From Bacteroidota bacterium (lineage in GTDB: Bacteria; Bacteroidota; Bacteroidia; Cytophagales; Cyclobacteriaceae): a stretch of 64,000 bases of DNA. The stretch covers positions 62,001-126,000 of the forward strand of contig JAFDYV010000011.1 in the NCBI GenBank assembly GCA_018267275.1. The letters are read 5' to 3'. This document shows, piece after piece, positions 43,492 to 51,307 of this stretch. Below the pieces are notes generated by a model. The model was not told the DNA's origin. It was given only the letters and a program-made list of their open reading frames with translations, and did not search any database. The position numbers and the translations under genes are program-made. Every line of letters starts with the position of its first letter. The first letter of the stretch is position 1.

Positions 43492-46065
43492 TTGATCGAA
43501 TACATCATCAAAATAAAGCGAAACACGAAGAACATCTTCCAAGACCGCTGGGTATGGCGAATGGCTTGGCGCGATGGACTCCATAATTTTTCGCGACTGT
43601 TTTTATTTATTTCCTCGTTGATCACCGGCATTGCCGGGGTGGTGGCGATTGCTTCGCTCAACTACTCTTTGCAAGACGAGCTTGATCGGAATGCGAAGGA
43701 ACTCTTAGGCGCTGATTTGGTGGTGAACTCCAGCAAAAAAATTTCTTCAGAGCTGATTAAAGTTATCGATTCCACCAAGGTAGCATTGGCACGCGATGCC
43801 GACATGGCATCAATGGTGATGTTCATGCACACCAAAGAATCTCGATTGATTAAACTGACTGCATTACAGGGCGATTTTCCGTTTTACGGTGAGTTAGAAA
43901 CTTTCCCCACGGATGCCTACGCCAAAATGAAGAGCGGCCGCTTTGCCATGCTCGATGAGTCGCTGGCCACGCAGTACAACGTCAGTTCAGAAGATTCACT
44001 CAAAATTGGCAACACAGTTTTCAAAGTAGCGGGTGTGGTACGCAAAATCCCGGGTGGGGGAGGCCTCACCGCAACCTTGGCACCAGCGGTTTATATTTCA
44101 TTGACTGAGTTGGACTCTACCGGTTTGGTACAGTATGGCAGTCGTGTGAACTACAGCCTCTACCTCAAAACTACCTCTGATAAACAAACTGCAGAAGTGA
44201 TTGATCGCATCAAGCCACTCTCAAAAAAAATGGGTTTTGGTTTTGAGACAGTGCAAGCGCGCAGAGATGGACTGGGGCAAGGCATTAAGTCGGTGAATCA
44301 GTTTTTTTCATTGCTGGCATTTGTAGCGTTGATTTTAGGTTGCATTGGGGTGGCGAGTTCGGTGCACATTTATGCGCGGGAGAAACGCGATGAAGTGGCT
44401 GTGCTTCGCTGTGTGGGCTCTTCGGGTTGGCAGGCATTCAACATCTACTTTATTCAGATTTTTGTGCTGGGCGTAGTGGGCAGCCTCATGGGCGCAGGGC
44501 TGGGTGCGATAATTCACCAAGTAATACCCATCGCATTCAAAGAATACATTCCACTGAAGTTGCAGTTTGCCATTTCGTGGCGCGCCATTGCGGAGGGTGT
44601 TGCCTTGGGAGGAATTGTATCCATTTTGTTTTCGTTGCTGCCGCTGATGGCCGTGCGCTTTGTGCCACCGCTCACGGTGTTACGTGCTGATTTCAATGCT
44701 ACCAAGGTCTTTTCAAAATCAAGGTTGGCAGCTACTATTTTGATTATTGTGTTCCCGATTTTGGCGGCTGCGTATCAAACCAAAAGTTGGATATCAGGCG
44801 GATTGTTTTCGGTGGGGTTGGCATTGGCACTCGGATGCCTTGCGTTGGTGGCGGCAGGGTTGCTGTGGTTGGTTCGAAAGTACTTTCCGTTGGGTGCTAC
44901 TTTTGTGTTTCGCCACGCCCTTTCCAATTTGTTTCGACCCAACAACCAAACCCGCGTGCTGTTGGTGACCATCGGTTTGGGTGCGTTTATCATTGCCACG
45001 CTCAACATCATTCAAAATAGTTTGTTGGGGCAAGTGGAGTTTACTGGCAGCCAAAATCAATCGAACACCATCTTGTTTGATATACAACCATCTCAAAAAG
45101 ACGGTGTGCTTCAATTGATGAAAGAACAAAACTTGCCTGCTAACCAGGTGGTACCCATTATCACGTGCCGTTTGAGTGGTTTGAAGAACAAGACCATCGA
45201 AGAAATCCAAAAGGACACCACCAATATACCGGAATGGGCATTAACGCGCGAGTATCGGATTACCTATCGGGATAGCTTGAGCAAAAGTGGGTCAGAAAAA
45301 TTGGTGAAGGGCGAAGTGCAAAAGTTTTACCCCGGCCGCAAAGATTCGGTGTACGTTACCATTTCTGAAGGCATGCACGAAACGCTGAAGCTGCAAATCG
45401 GAGATTCACTTACCTTTAACATTCAAGGTGTGGACATGCGCGTGCGCGTGGGCGGCATCCGCAAAGTAGAGTGGCCAAAAGATCCGCCTAACTTTTTGTT
45501 TGTGTTCCCCAGTGGTGTGTTGGAAAATGCTCCGCAGATTTGGGTGGCCACTACGCGCATCAATGATAACGTGGCGGCCAGCAAGTTTCAACAGGCGTTG
45601 GTGGTCAACTACCCTAATGTGTCGCTCATTGATTTGCGTTTGGTGCTGAGCACGGTAGATGAGTTGTTTAAAAAAGTAGGTTTGGTGATTCGCTTCCTGG
45701 CGTTGTTTAGCATCGTCACTGGACTGGTTGTGTTGGCTGGCGCGGTAATCAACAGCAAATTTGCCCGCATGAAAGAAAATGTGTTGCTGCGCACCATTGG
45801 TGCACGCACTTCGCATCTGACAAAAATAACGCTGATTGAATACGGCTACCTCGGCTTGTTCTCGGCCCTTACGGGGATGGCGCTTTCATTGGGCGGAGGC
45901 TGGTTGCTGTGCAAGTTCTTTTTCCAGGTATCTTTTTCAGTAGACTGGATAGAGTTGCTAACCATCAGCGGAGGTGTGATGTTGCTCACTATGTTTATTG
46001 GCTGGTTTAACTCACGCGAAGTAATTTCTACTCCACCCTTGCAGGTGTTGAGGAGGGAGGGGTAA
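43492..46065 (+). CDS. FtsX-type ABC transporter permease (YbbP-like)
   Basis: The 857-residue protein has the double FtsX-permease architecture. An N-terminal helix (LFLFISSLITGIAGVVAIASL) is followed by a large extracytoplasmic domain, three helices (from SLLAFVALILGCIGVASSVHIYA), a second helix pair and another periplasmic domain. Three C-terminal helices end in STPPLQVLRREG. This is the YbbP-like class partnered with the YbbA/LolD-type ATPase upstream. The frame opens with a TTG at 43492; the ATG at 43561 (MAWRDGLHN) is a plausible alternative start. The last 22 codons are duplicated at 46696-46761. Confidence 0.85.
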   Translation: MIEYIIKIKRNTKNIFQDRWVWRMAWRDGLHNFSRLFLFISSLITGIAGVVAIASLNYSLQDELDRNAKELLGADLVVNSSKKISSELIKVIDSTKVALARDADMASMVMFMHTKESRLIKLTALQGDFPFYGELETFPTDAYAKMKSGRFAMLDESLATQYNVSSEDSLKIGNTVFKVAGVVRKIPGGGGLTATLAPAVYISLTELDSTGLVQYGSRVNYSLYLKTTSDKQTAEVIDRIKPLSKKMGFGFETVQARRDGLGQGIKSVNQFFSLLAFVALILGCIGVASSVHIYAREKRDEVAVLRCVGSSGWQAFNIYFIQIFVLGVVGSLMGAGLGAIIHQVIPIAFKEYIPLKLQFAISWRAIAEGVALGGIVSILFSLLPLMAVRFVPPLTVLRADFNATKVFSKSRLAATILIIVFPILAAAYQTKSWISGGLFSVGLALALGCLALVAAGLLWLVRKYFPLGATFVFRHALSNLFRPNNQTRVLLVTIGLGAFIIATLNIIQNSLLGQVEFTGSQNQSNTILFDIQPSQKDGVLQLMKEQNLPANQVVPIITCRLSGLKNKTIEEIQKDTTNIPEWALTREYRITYRDSLSKSGSEKLVKGEVQKFYPGRKDSVYVTISEGMHETLKLQIGDSLTFNIQGVDMRVRVGGIRKVEWPKDPPNFLFVFPSGVLENAPQIWVATTRINDNVAASKFQQALVVNYPNVSLIDLRLVLSTVDELFKKVGLVIRFLALFSIVTGLVVLAGAVINSKFARMKENVLLRTIGARTSHLTKITLIEYGYLGLFSALTGMALSLGGGWLLCKFFFQVSFSVDWIELLTISGGVMLLTMFIGWFNSREVISTPPLQVLRREG
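46000..46065 (+). repeat. 66-bp direct repeat, left copy (permease 3' end)
   Basis: This is exactly the last 22 codons of the permease gene, including TAA. It matches 46696-46761 at 65 of 66 positions; the single difference (C at 46038, T in the other copy) is synonymous (Pro). The two copies bracket the ParDE genes. Confidence 0.95.
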
Positions 46066-46080
46066 AGTCGACCCTTAATC

Positions 46081-46380
46081 TTATTCTTGAATTCTATTCT
46101 TTAGATCCATTTTGTTATGCAGTATTCTGGTTATTTCAATTTTATCGTTGCTAAGTTTCCTATAGAATAGTATATGCTGTCCTGCCCTAAATCCAAAAAT
46201 CCTAGAATCTATTTCCTGATAGTTTCTTCCCTTCAGCCTGCTGTTTGCCAATTCTTGGCAAGTATCTAAAAGCATGAAGTAGTACTTATCTGCTTGCTTT
46301 TCAGACCATTCTTCAAAGGTGTATTCCCAGATGGCTGACAAATCAAGTACTGCTTTTTTTGTGAGAACGTAGCTAGCCAT
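46081..46380 (-). CDS. parE: RelE/ParE family toxin
   Basis: This 99-residue protein has the RelE/ParE fold pattern: YVLTKKAVLDLSAIWEYTFEEW, FMLLDTCQELANSRLKGR and GFRAGQHILFYRKLSNDKIEITRILH. ParE members poison DNA gyrase; RelE members cleave mRNA. The sequence reads more like ParE, but the target cannot be told. Its start overlaps the antitoxin gene by 8 bp (antitoxin first), the normal order. The pair lies between two copies of a 66-bp repeat. Confidence 0.88.
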   Translation of the reverse strand: MASYVLTKKAVLDLSAIWEYTFEEWSEKQADKYYFMLLDTCQELANSRLKGRNYQEIDSRIFGFRAGQHILFYRKLSNDKIEITRILHNKMDLKNRIQE

Positions 46381-46624
46381 TTTTTCTTTTGGCCGCTTTC
46401 AATTTTTCAAGATGCTTTTTTGGATCGAAGTTTACAGCCACACCACTTTCAATCCCTTCGGTGATGGCTTTTTTGAGAGCTAACATTTTAGATTCTTCCT
46501 CTTCAAGAAGCCTAAGCCCAGCTCTGATTACTTCACTGGCATTTTTAAATCTGCCCGTTGATATTTTATCATCAACAAATTCTTCAAAATGGTCTCCAAG
46601 CGAAACGGACGTATTGCGACCCAT
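46373..46624 (-). CDS. parD: ParD-like antitoxin (ribbon-helix-helix)
   Basis: The 83-residue protein starts with the ParD ribbon-helix-helix (NTSVSLGDHFEEFVDDKI, then TGRFKNASEVIRAGLRLLEEEE). A charged, flexible C-terminal part (ESGVAVNFDPKKHLEKL) wraps the toxin in known ParDE pairs. It represses its own operon; a fitting palindromic operator lies 25 bp upstream. It overlaps the toxin gene by 8 bp. Confidence 0.9.
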   Translation of the reverse strand: MGRNTSVSLGDHFEEFVDDKISTGRFKNASEVIRAGLRLLEEEESKMLALKKAITEGIESGVAVNFDPKKHLEKLKAAKRKNG

Positions 46625-46643
46625 TGGATTAATAATTTATTTT

Positions 46644-46674
46644 TAAAGTTACCAAAATTTGGTAATCATTCAAA
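46644..46674 (-). promoter_or_regulatory. parDE promoter with an operator in the spacer
   Basis: On the minus strand TTTG (46671-46674), a 19-nt spacer and TAACTTTA (46644-46651) give a -33/-7 promoter. In the spacer lies a perfect 17-nt palindrome, TTACCAAA-A-TTTGGTAA (46649-46665), and an extra TTACCAAA half-site is at 46688-46695. This fits autorepression by ParD. Confidence 0.65.
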
Positions 46675-46695
46675 TCGGATTTTTGGCTTACCAAA

Positions 46696-46761
46696 GGCTG
46701 GTTTAACTCACGCGAAGTAATTTCTACTCCACCTTTGCAGGTGTTGAGGAGGGAGGGGTAA
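46696..46761 (+). repeat. 66-bp direct repeat, right copy (orphan permease tail)
   Basis: An orphan copy of the permease 3' end (GWFNSREVISTPPLQVLRRE plus stop). It begins at the same codon as the left copy and ends at the stop codon. Its left edge abuts a TTACCAAA half-site of the parDE operator. Confidence 0.95.
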
Positions 46762-46799
46762 GGATTTTTACCCATCCAACTCTATTATCAAAAATCGCG

Positions 46800-46910
46800 T
46801 AATTACCGCTCGAGGTGGGAAAACCCGATTCTGAGCCTAGCGAAGAATCTCTCCCAGTGGATCATCGTTCACAGGGATTCTTCCCTGCCGAAGCCAGCGC
46901 AGGCAGGGCG
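46800..46910. repeat. REP-like intergenic stem sequences in the gap 46762-46991
   Basis: The gap before ftsH holds an imperfect inverted repeat, CCCTGCC (46883-46889) with GGCAGGG (46902-46908). It also contains gattctgagcctagcgaaga and agggattctt sequences that read like a dispersed repeat of Bacteroidota. No gene is seen. Confidence 0.35.
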
Positions 46911-46934
46911 CTGCTAAGAATTGACAGAACTAAT

Positions 46935-46962
46935 AAAAAAAACCACCCCGTTTCTAAGGTGG
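46935..46962 (-). terminator. Terminator after ftsH
   Basis: On the minus strand CCACC pairs with GGTGG across a 10-nt loop, followed by T8. The stem is short but the U tract is long, 30 bp behind the ftsH stop codon. Confidence 0.65.
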
Positions 46963-46991
46963 CTTTCTATCTTTAATGTAAACGTATACCG

Positions 46992-49004
46992 TCAGGGCTT
47001 CACTTCTGTAGCAGGTTCTGGCTGAGCAGCTTCTTCCTGTTTTTCAGGTGTGCCGTTGGTAAATTTCTCGTACGTAGTTTGGCCTGCAAACGGGCGTCTA
47101 CCAATCAACCGCTCTAAGTCTGATTGAAACAAAATTTCTTTTTCCAACAACTCTTTGGCAATGATCTCCAAATGCTCGCGATGGTGAGTGAGCAAATCTT
47201 TGGTGCGCTCGTAAGCAGATTCAATAATCTTCTTTACCTCTTTATCAATGCGTTCGGAAGTTGCTTCAGAATACGGTTTGTTAAACGTGTAGTCCGATTG
47301 CTTTGAATCGTAGAACGACATGTTGCCAATCTCTTTGTTCATGCCATACACCGTTACCATGCTGTAAGCCATTTTGGTAATGCGCTCCAAATCGCTCAAC
47401 GCACCGGTAGATATCTTGCCGAACACAATCTCTTCAGCGGCACGGCCACCAAAGGTCATGCACATCTCGTCTGTCAATTGCTCGGTTTGATATAAGAACT
47501 GTTCTTTAGGCAAGTATTGTGCGTAACCCAACGCGGCTACACCGCGCGGCACAATGCTCACCTTCACCAACGGATCGGCATGTTCTAAAAACCAACCCGC
47601 TACGGCATGGCCGGCTTCGTGGTAGGCCACAATTTTCTTTTCTTCGGGCGAAATGATTTTTGTTTTTTTCTCCAAACCACCGATCACGCGGTCAATGGCA
47701 TCTTGAAAATCTTGCATGTCCACTTCCGTCTTGTCTCTGCGTGCGGCAATCAATGCAGCTTCGTTACATACGTTCGCAATCTCGGCACCGGCAAAGCCAG
47801 GTGTTTGTGCTGCCAACTTTTTCACGTCTACATTCTTCGACATTTTGATTGGCTTCAAGTGCACTTTAAAAATCTGCTCGCGCCCGGCAATATCTGGTTT
47901 GTCAATACTAATCTGGCGATCGAATCGACCAGGGCGCAATAACGCTGAATCCAATACATCGGGTCGGTTGGTAGCTGCCAAGATGATCACACCGCTATCC
48001 GTAGCAAAGCCATCCATCTCTACCAACAATGAGTTAAGTGTGTTCTCGCGCTCGTCATTTGCGCCAGGCATTTGGCCTCTTCCGCGTGAGCGTCCAATAG
48101 CATCAATCTCATCAATGAACACGATACACGGTGCTTTCTCCTTTGCTTGCTTAAACAAATCGCGTACGCGCGCTGCACCTACACCCACAAACATCTCTAC
48201 AAAATCAGAGCCCGAAAGCGAGAAGAAAGGAACGCCTGCTTCACCGGCTACGGCTTTGGCCAACAAGGTTTTTCCTGTGCCGGGGGGGCCGACTAGCAAA
48301 GCGCCTTTCGGAATTTTGCCTCCCAGTTTGGTAAACTTTTGGGGTGATTTTAAAAAGTCAACTATCTCTTTGATTTCTTCTTTGGCTTCTTCCAATCCGG
48401 CTACGTCAGAAAAAGTAATCTTTACTTTGTTCTCTGCATCAAACAGCGCAGCTTTCGATTTGCCAATGTTGAAGATCTGGCCACCGGGTCCACCGCCCCC
48501 TGTCATCCTGCGCATCAGCATCCAAAAACCAAACACCAACAGAAACAGAAAGCCAACGTTAATCAACAAGTTGGTGTAGTCTTGTCGCTCTTCGCTGCTC
48601 ACATCAATCTTGTCGCCACGCGAAAAATCTTTGGTGAGTTGGTCGTATTTTTCAATGAATTTGTCTTTGCTGAGCACTTTGAATTTGTAATGCGGGCCGT
48701 TGACATTTAAACCCAGCGGACTGGAATTCTTTTCGATGTCTTGCTTGTACTTTGCATTTTGAATGGCCTCGGGCTTCAGGGTCACTTCCACCACATCTTC
48801 GTTGGTCACGTAAGTGATCTTTTTTACATCGCGCGCCAGCACCATGTCTTCAAAATCGCGCTGTTTTAGTTCAATCAGTGAACCATTGTTCACCATTTTG
48901 CTGATCATGAATATTGCAAGGATCAACACTAAAATAATCCACGTTTGGTAGTTGGTGCGTGGCATTTTTGGCGGCACTATCTTCTTTTCTCTCTCTTTGT
49001 CCAT
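46992..49004 (-). CDS. ftsH: ATP-dependent zinc metalloprotease FtsH
   Basis: The 670-residue protein has two membrane helices (about 22-36 and 146-165), an AAA+ domain with Walker A GPPGTGKT (239-246) and Walker B CIVFIDEID, and the SRH region. The zinc-protease site is HEAGH (462-466). FtsH degrades misfolded membrane proteins and selected regulators. It is the second gene of a minus-strand unit with rsfS (gap 50 bp). The C-terminal tail (EEAAQPEPATEV) is low-complexity. Confidence 0.97.
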   Translation of the reverse strand: MDKEREKKIVPPKMPRTNYQTWIILVLILAIFMISKMVNNGSLIELKQRDFEDMVLARDVKKITYVTNEDVVEVTLKPEAIQNAKYKQDIEKNSSPLGLNVNGPHYKFKVLSKDKFIEKYDQLTKDFSRGDKIDVSSEERQDYTNLLINVGFLFLLVFGFWMLMRRMTGGGGPGGQIFNIGKSKAALFDAENKVKITFSDVAGLEEAKEEIKEIVDFLKSPQKFTKLGGKIPKGALLVGPPGTGKTLLAKAVAGEAGVPFFSLSGSDFVEMFVGVGAARVRDLFKQAKEKAPCIVFIDEIDAIGRSRGRGQMPGANDERENTLNSLLVEMDGFATDSGVIILAATNRPDVLDSALLRPGRFDRQISIDKPDIAGREQIFKVHLKPIKMSKNVDVKKLAAQTPGFAGAEIANVCNEAALIAARRDKTEVDMQDFQDAIDRVIGGLEKKTKIISPEEKKIVAYHEAGHAVAGWFLEHADPLVKVSIVPRGVAALGYAQYLPKEQFLYQTEQLTDEMCMTFGGRAAEEIVFGKISTGALSDLERITKMAYSMVTVYGMNKEIGNMSFYDSKQSDYTFNKPYSEATSERIDKEVKKIIESAYERTKDLLTHHREHLEIIAKELLEKEILFQSDLERLIGRRPFAGQTTYEKFTNGTPEKQEEAAQPEPATEVKP

Positions 49005-49054
49005 TTTAAGTCAGTTCTAAAATTACAGTAACGTTCTAATCGTAAATAAGTTTG

Positions 49055-49426
49055 TTAATCAGGTATTTCGGTAACGTGTGCATCTCCCCAAAGCCTTTCA
49101 AGTGCATAAAACTCGCGTCTGTCTTTCCGAAATACGTGTGCTACCACTGAGATGTAGTCGAGAATCATCCATTCTTTATTGTTTTTGCCCTCGGTATGCC
49201 ATGGGCTTTCTTTCATTTTTTTCTCTACTTCTTCATCTATTGAGCGAGCGATGGCCTCTAATTGCTTATCGGAGCTGCCTGAGCAGATCACAAAAAAGTC
49301 CGCCACGGCATTCTTTATTTCCCGCATGTCCATTACCACTATGTCTAGGGCTTTTTTCTCCTGCATGCCAGCTACCACGGCCTTACTCAGCTTTTCTGAG
49401 TCACTTGTCTTCTTTTTTTTGGGCAT
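49055..49426 (-). CDS. rsfS: Ribosomal silencing factor RsfS
   Basis: This 123-residue protein has the Iojap/RsfS core: KALDIVVMDMREI, DFFVICSGSSDKQLEAIA, WHTEGKNNKEWMILDYISVVAHVF. RsfS binds ribosomal protein uL14 and blocks subunit joining under starvation. It precedes ftsH on the same strand, a pairing common in Bacteroidota. An exact -7 motif (49466-49473) lies upstream, facing the divergent birA. Confidence 0.94.
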   Translation of the reverse strand: MPKKKKTSDSEKLSKAVVAGMQEKKALDIVVMDMREIKNAVADFFVICSGSSDKQLEAIARSIDEEVEKKMKESPWHTEGKNNKEWMILDYISVVAHVFRKDRREFYALERLWGDAHVTEIPD

Positions 49427-49465
49427 TCCGGTTTTTTGGTGAAAATTCGAGCTTTATATAAACAG

Positions 49466-49473
49466 CAAATCTA
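49466..49473 (-). promoter_or_regulatory. Candidate -7 promoter element of the rsfS-ftsH unit
   Basis: TAGATTTG on the minus strand matches TAnnTTTG, 39 bp upstream of the rsfS start, in the 58-bp gap shared with birA. Confidence 0.5.
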
Positions 49474-49484
49474 ACGAAAATACC

Positions 49485-50240
49485 TTGTATAAAATCCTTG
49501 CCAATACCCTGTTCTTAGGCAAAAACGTGGTTTATGTGCCAGAATGTCATTCCACTTCCTCGCTGCTATTAGAGTTGACAAACAAAACAAACTTGCCGGA
49601 AGGCACAATTGTAATCACCGATAATCAAACTAGAGGCCGTGGCCAGCGTGGCAATACTTGGGAAGCTGCACCCAAAATGAACCTTACGTTCTCTATTTTG
49701 TTGAAGCCGACTTTTCTGTTGGTGGGCGAACAGTTTGCTATCACACAAGCGGTTTCGCTGGCGTTGGCCGATTACTTGCGCCAGCGCGGAGCTGCGCCTG
49801 TTAAAATAAAATGGCCCAACGACTTAATGATTGGGGAACAAAAAGTTGCCGGCATCCTGATTGAAAATACGTTGGCGGGGAACAGCATTCAACAGAGCGT
49901 GGTGGGTATAGGCATTAACATTAATCAGCAGGCATTTGAAGTGCCCACTGCTACTTCGCTCGGTCTGGCGATGGGTAAATCTTTCTCGTTGCCTCATGAA
50001 TGGGAGAGCCTGGTTGAAAAGCTGGAGCAGCGCTACCTGCAGTTGAAAAATTCAAGCAAGCAATCGCTCGAAGCAAATTATTTGGAGCAATTATACAGAT
50101 TTGGCCAGCGCAGTTCGTTTGAGGTGGATGGCCGGCAGGTGATGGGCACCATAGAATCGGTGGATGCGAGCGGCAGGTTGTTGGTGGCTATAGATGGCGA
50201 AACACGGGCCTTTGCATTGAAAGAAATTCGCTTTTTGTAG
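49485..50240 (+). CDS. birA: Biotin--[acetyl-CoA carboxylase] ligase BirA
   Basis: The 251-residue protein has the biotin-ligase core: ECHSTSS at the N-terminus, TRGRGQRGNTWEAAP (biotinyl-AMP binding), IKWPNDLMIGEQKVAGILIE and GIGININQQ, then the small C-terminal SH3-like domain. There is no N-terminal DNA-binding domain, so it is ligase only. It biotinylates the carrier protein of acetyl-CoA carboxylase, whose AccC is at 57787. The start is a TTG at 49485. It is divergent from rsfS. Confidence 0.94.
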   Translation: MYKILANTLFLGKNVVYVPECHSTSSLLLELTNKTNLPEGTIVITDNQTRGRGQRGNTWEAAPKMNLTFSILLKPTFLLVGEQFAITQAVSLALADYLRQRGAAPVKIKWPNDLMIGEQKVAGILIENTLAGNSIQQSVVGIGININQQAFEVPTATSLGLAMGKSFSLPHEWESLVEKLEQRYLQLKNSSKQSLEANYLEQLYRFGQRSSFEVDGRQVMGTIESVDASGRLLVAIDGETRAFALKEIRFL

Positions 50241-50413
50241 CCGTTGTTTTTTTTAGTCATCGCAAGCTTGCAAAGTGCGATCGTAAAGGAGGCGTCAGAT
50301 GCCTTGGGTAATTTGGTATTGCTTTATTCGTTTATGAGTTTTCTGTAGCTACGGTTTTTTCAGCCACCTTACGCTTGCATCGAGCAAGAGTTAATTATTA
50401 TCTTTCCGTATCT

Positions 50414-51304
50414 ATGGAAAGACTAAAGGCTTTGATCCGAAATTTTTTCGCGTTTTCGAAAAAAGAAACCAACGCTTTTTTGATTTTGCTGCCGCTGATG
50501 GCGCTGCTGATTTTTTCGGAACCGATGTACAGGTACTTTTTTACGCGCCAAAAGCAAGATTTTTCGAAAGACGAAAAGAAGCTTGATAGTTTAGTAGCCA
50601 CACTGCAAGATTCTGTCGCCACCAAGCCAGAGCAGCCTGTTGAGTTAAAACCGTTTGACCCCAACCGTGCATCGGCTGACGAATTGATATCGGTAGGATT
50701 TTCAAAAGAACTGGCCAAGCGCTTGATAAACTACCGCACCAAAGGCGGCAAGTTTGTAATCAAGAAAGACTTGCTAAAATTATATGGCTTTGACGACAAA
50801 CTGTACCAGCGTGTTTACCCCTACATCTCACTTCCCGAAAGCCTTGCGGCAACTGCGTTGCCATCGGTTCAACTTTCAAAAAAGTTGAATAAAGAGAAGA
50901 CGCTCATTGACTTGAACCAAGCCGATACCGCGCAGTTAAAAAGGGTGTATGGCATTGGCGACAAATTATCTGAGCGCATTGTGAAATACCGAGAGAAGGT
51001 CGGTGGCTTTGTTTCCATCGATCAATTAAAAGAGGTGTATGGGCTTGACTCAACCGTGGTAGATGATGTGAAAAAGGATTTCTTTGTGTCATCTGCTTTT
51101 CAGCCCAAGAAAATCAAAATCAATTCCGCCAAGCAAGAAGAATTAGCGGGTCACCCTTATATAAACCGTGCCTTGGCGAGGACCATTGAAGCCTACCGAT
51201 TTCAACATGGTAAGTTTAATTCGATGGAAGACCTTGCTAAGGTGCAATTAATGAAGGAAGAGACGTTACAAAAATTGAGGCCGTATGTTTCATTCGACCC
51301 GTAG
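50414..51304 (+). CDS. Helix-hairpin-helix protein, ComEA-like repeats
   Basis: With the ATG at 50414 the 296-residue protein has one membrane helix (FLILLPLMALLIFSEPMY) and then three helix-hairpin-helix repeats. These are FDPNRASADELISVGFSKEL, LIDLNQADTAQLKRVYGIGD and INSAKQEELAGHPYINRALA. HhH modules of the ComEA type bind DNA without sequence specificity, so it may take up or hold DNA at the membrane, or bind protein. The gap upstream (50241-50413) holds only a weak ATCGCA/TGCGAT hairpin. It ends 3 bp before the helicase gene. Confidence 0.85.
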   Translation: MERLKALIRNFFAFSKKETNAFLILLPLMALLIFSEPMYRYFFTRQKQDFSKDEKKLDSLVATLQDSVATKPEQPVELKPFDPNRASADELISVGFSKELAKRLINYRTKGGKFVIKKDLLKLYGFDDKLYQRVYPYISLPESLAATALPSVQLSKKLNKEKTLIDLNQADTAQLKRVYGIGDKLSERIVKYREKVGGFVSIDQLKEVYGLDSTVVDDVKKDFFVSSAFQPKKIKINSAKQEELAGHPYINRALARTIEAYRFQHGKFNSMEDLAKVQLMKEETLQKLRPYVSFDP

Positions 51305-51307
51305 CTT

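Noticed and set aside
47716..48579. Plus-strand open frame of 287 codons inside ftsH
   Set aside because: It lies wholly antisense to an intact, well-conserved FtsH and its translation shows no domain; it mirrors the codon pattern of ftsH.
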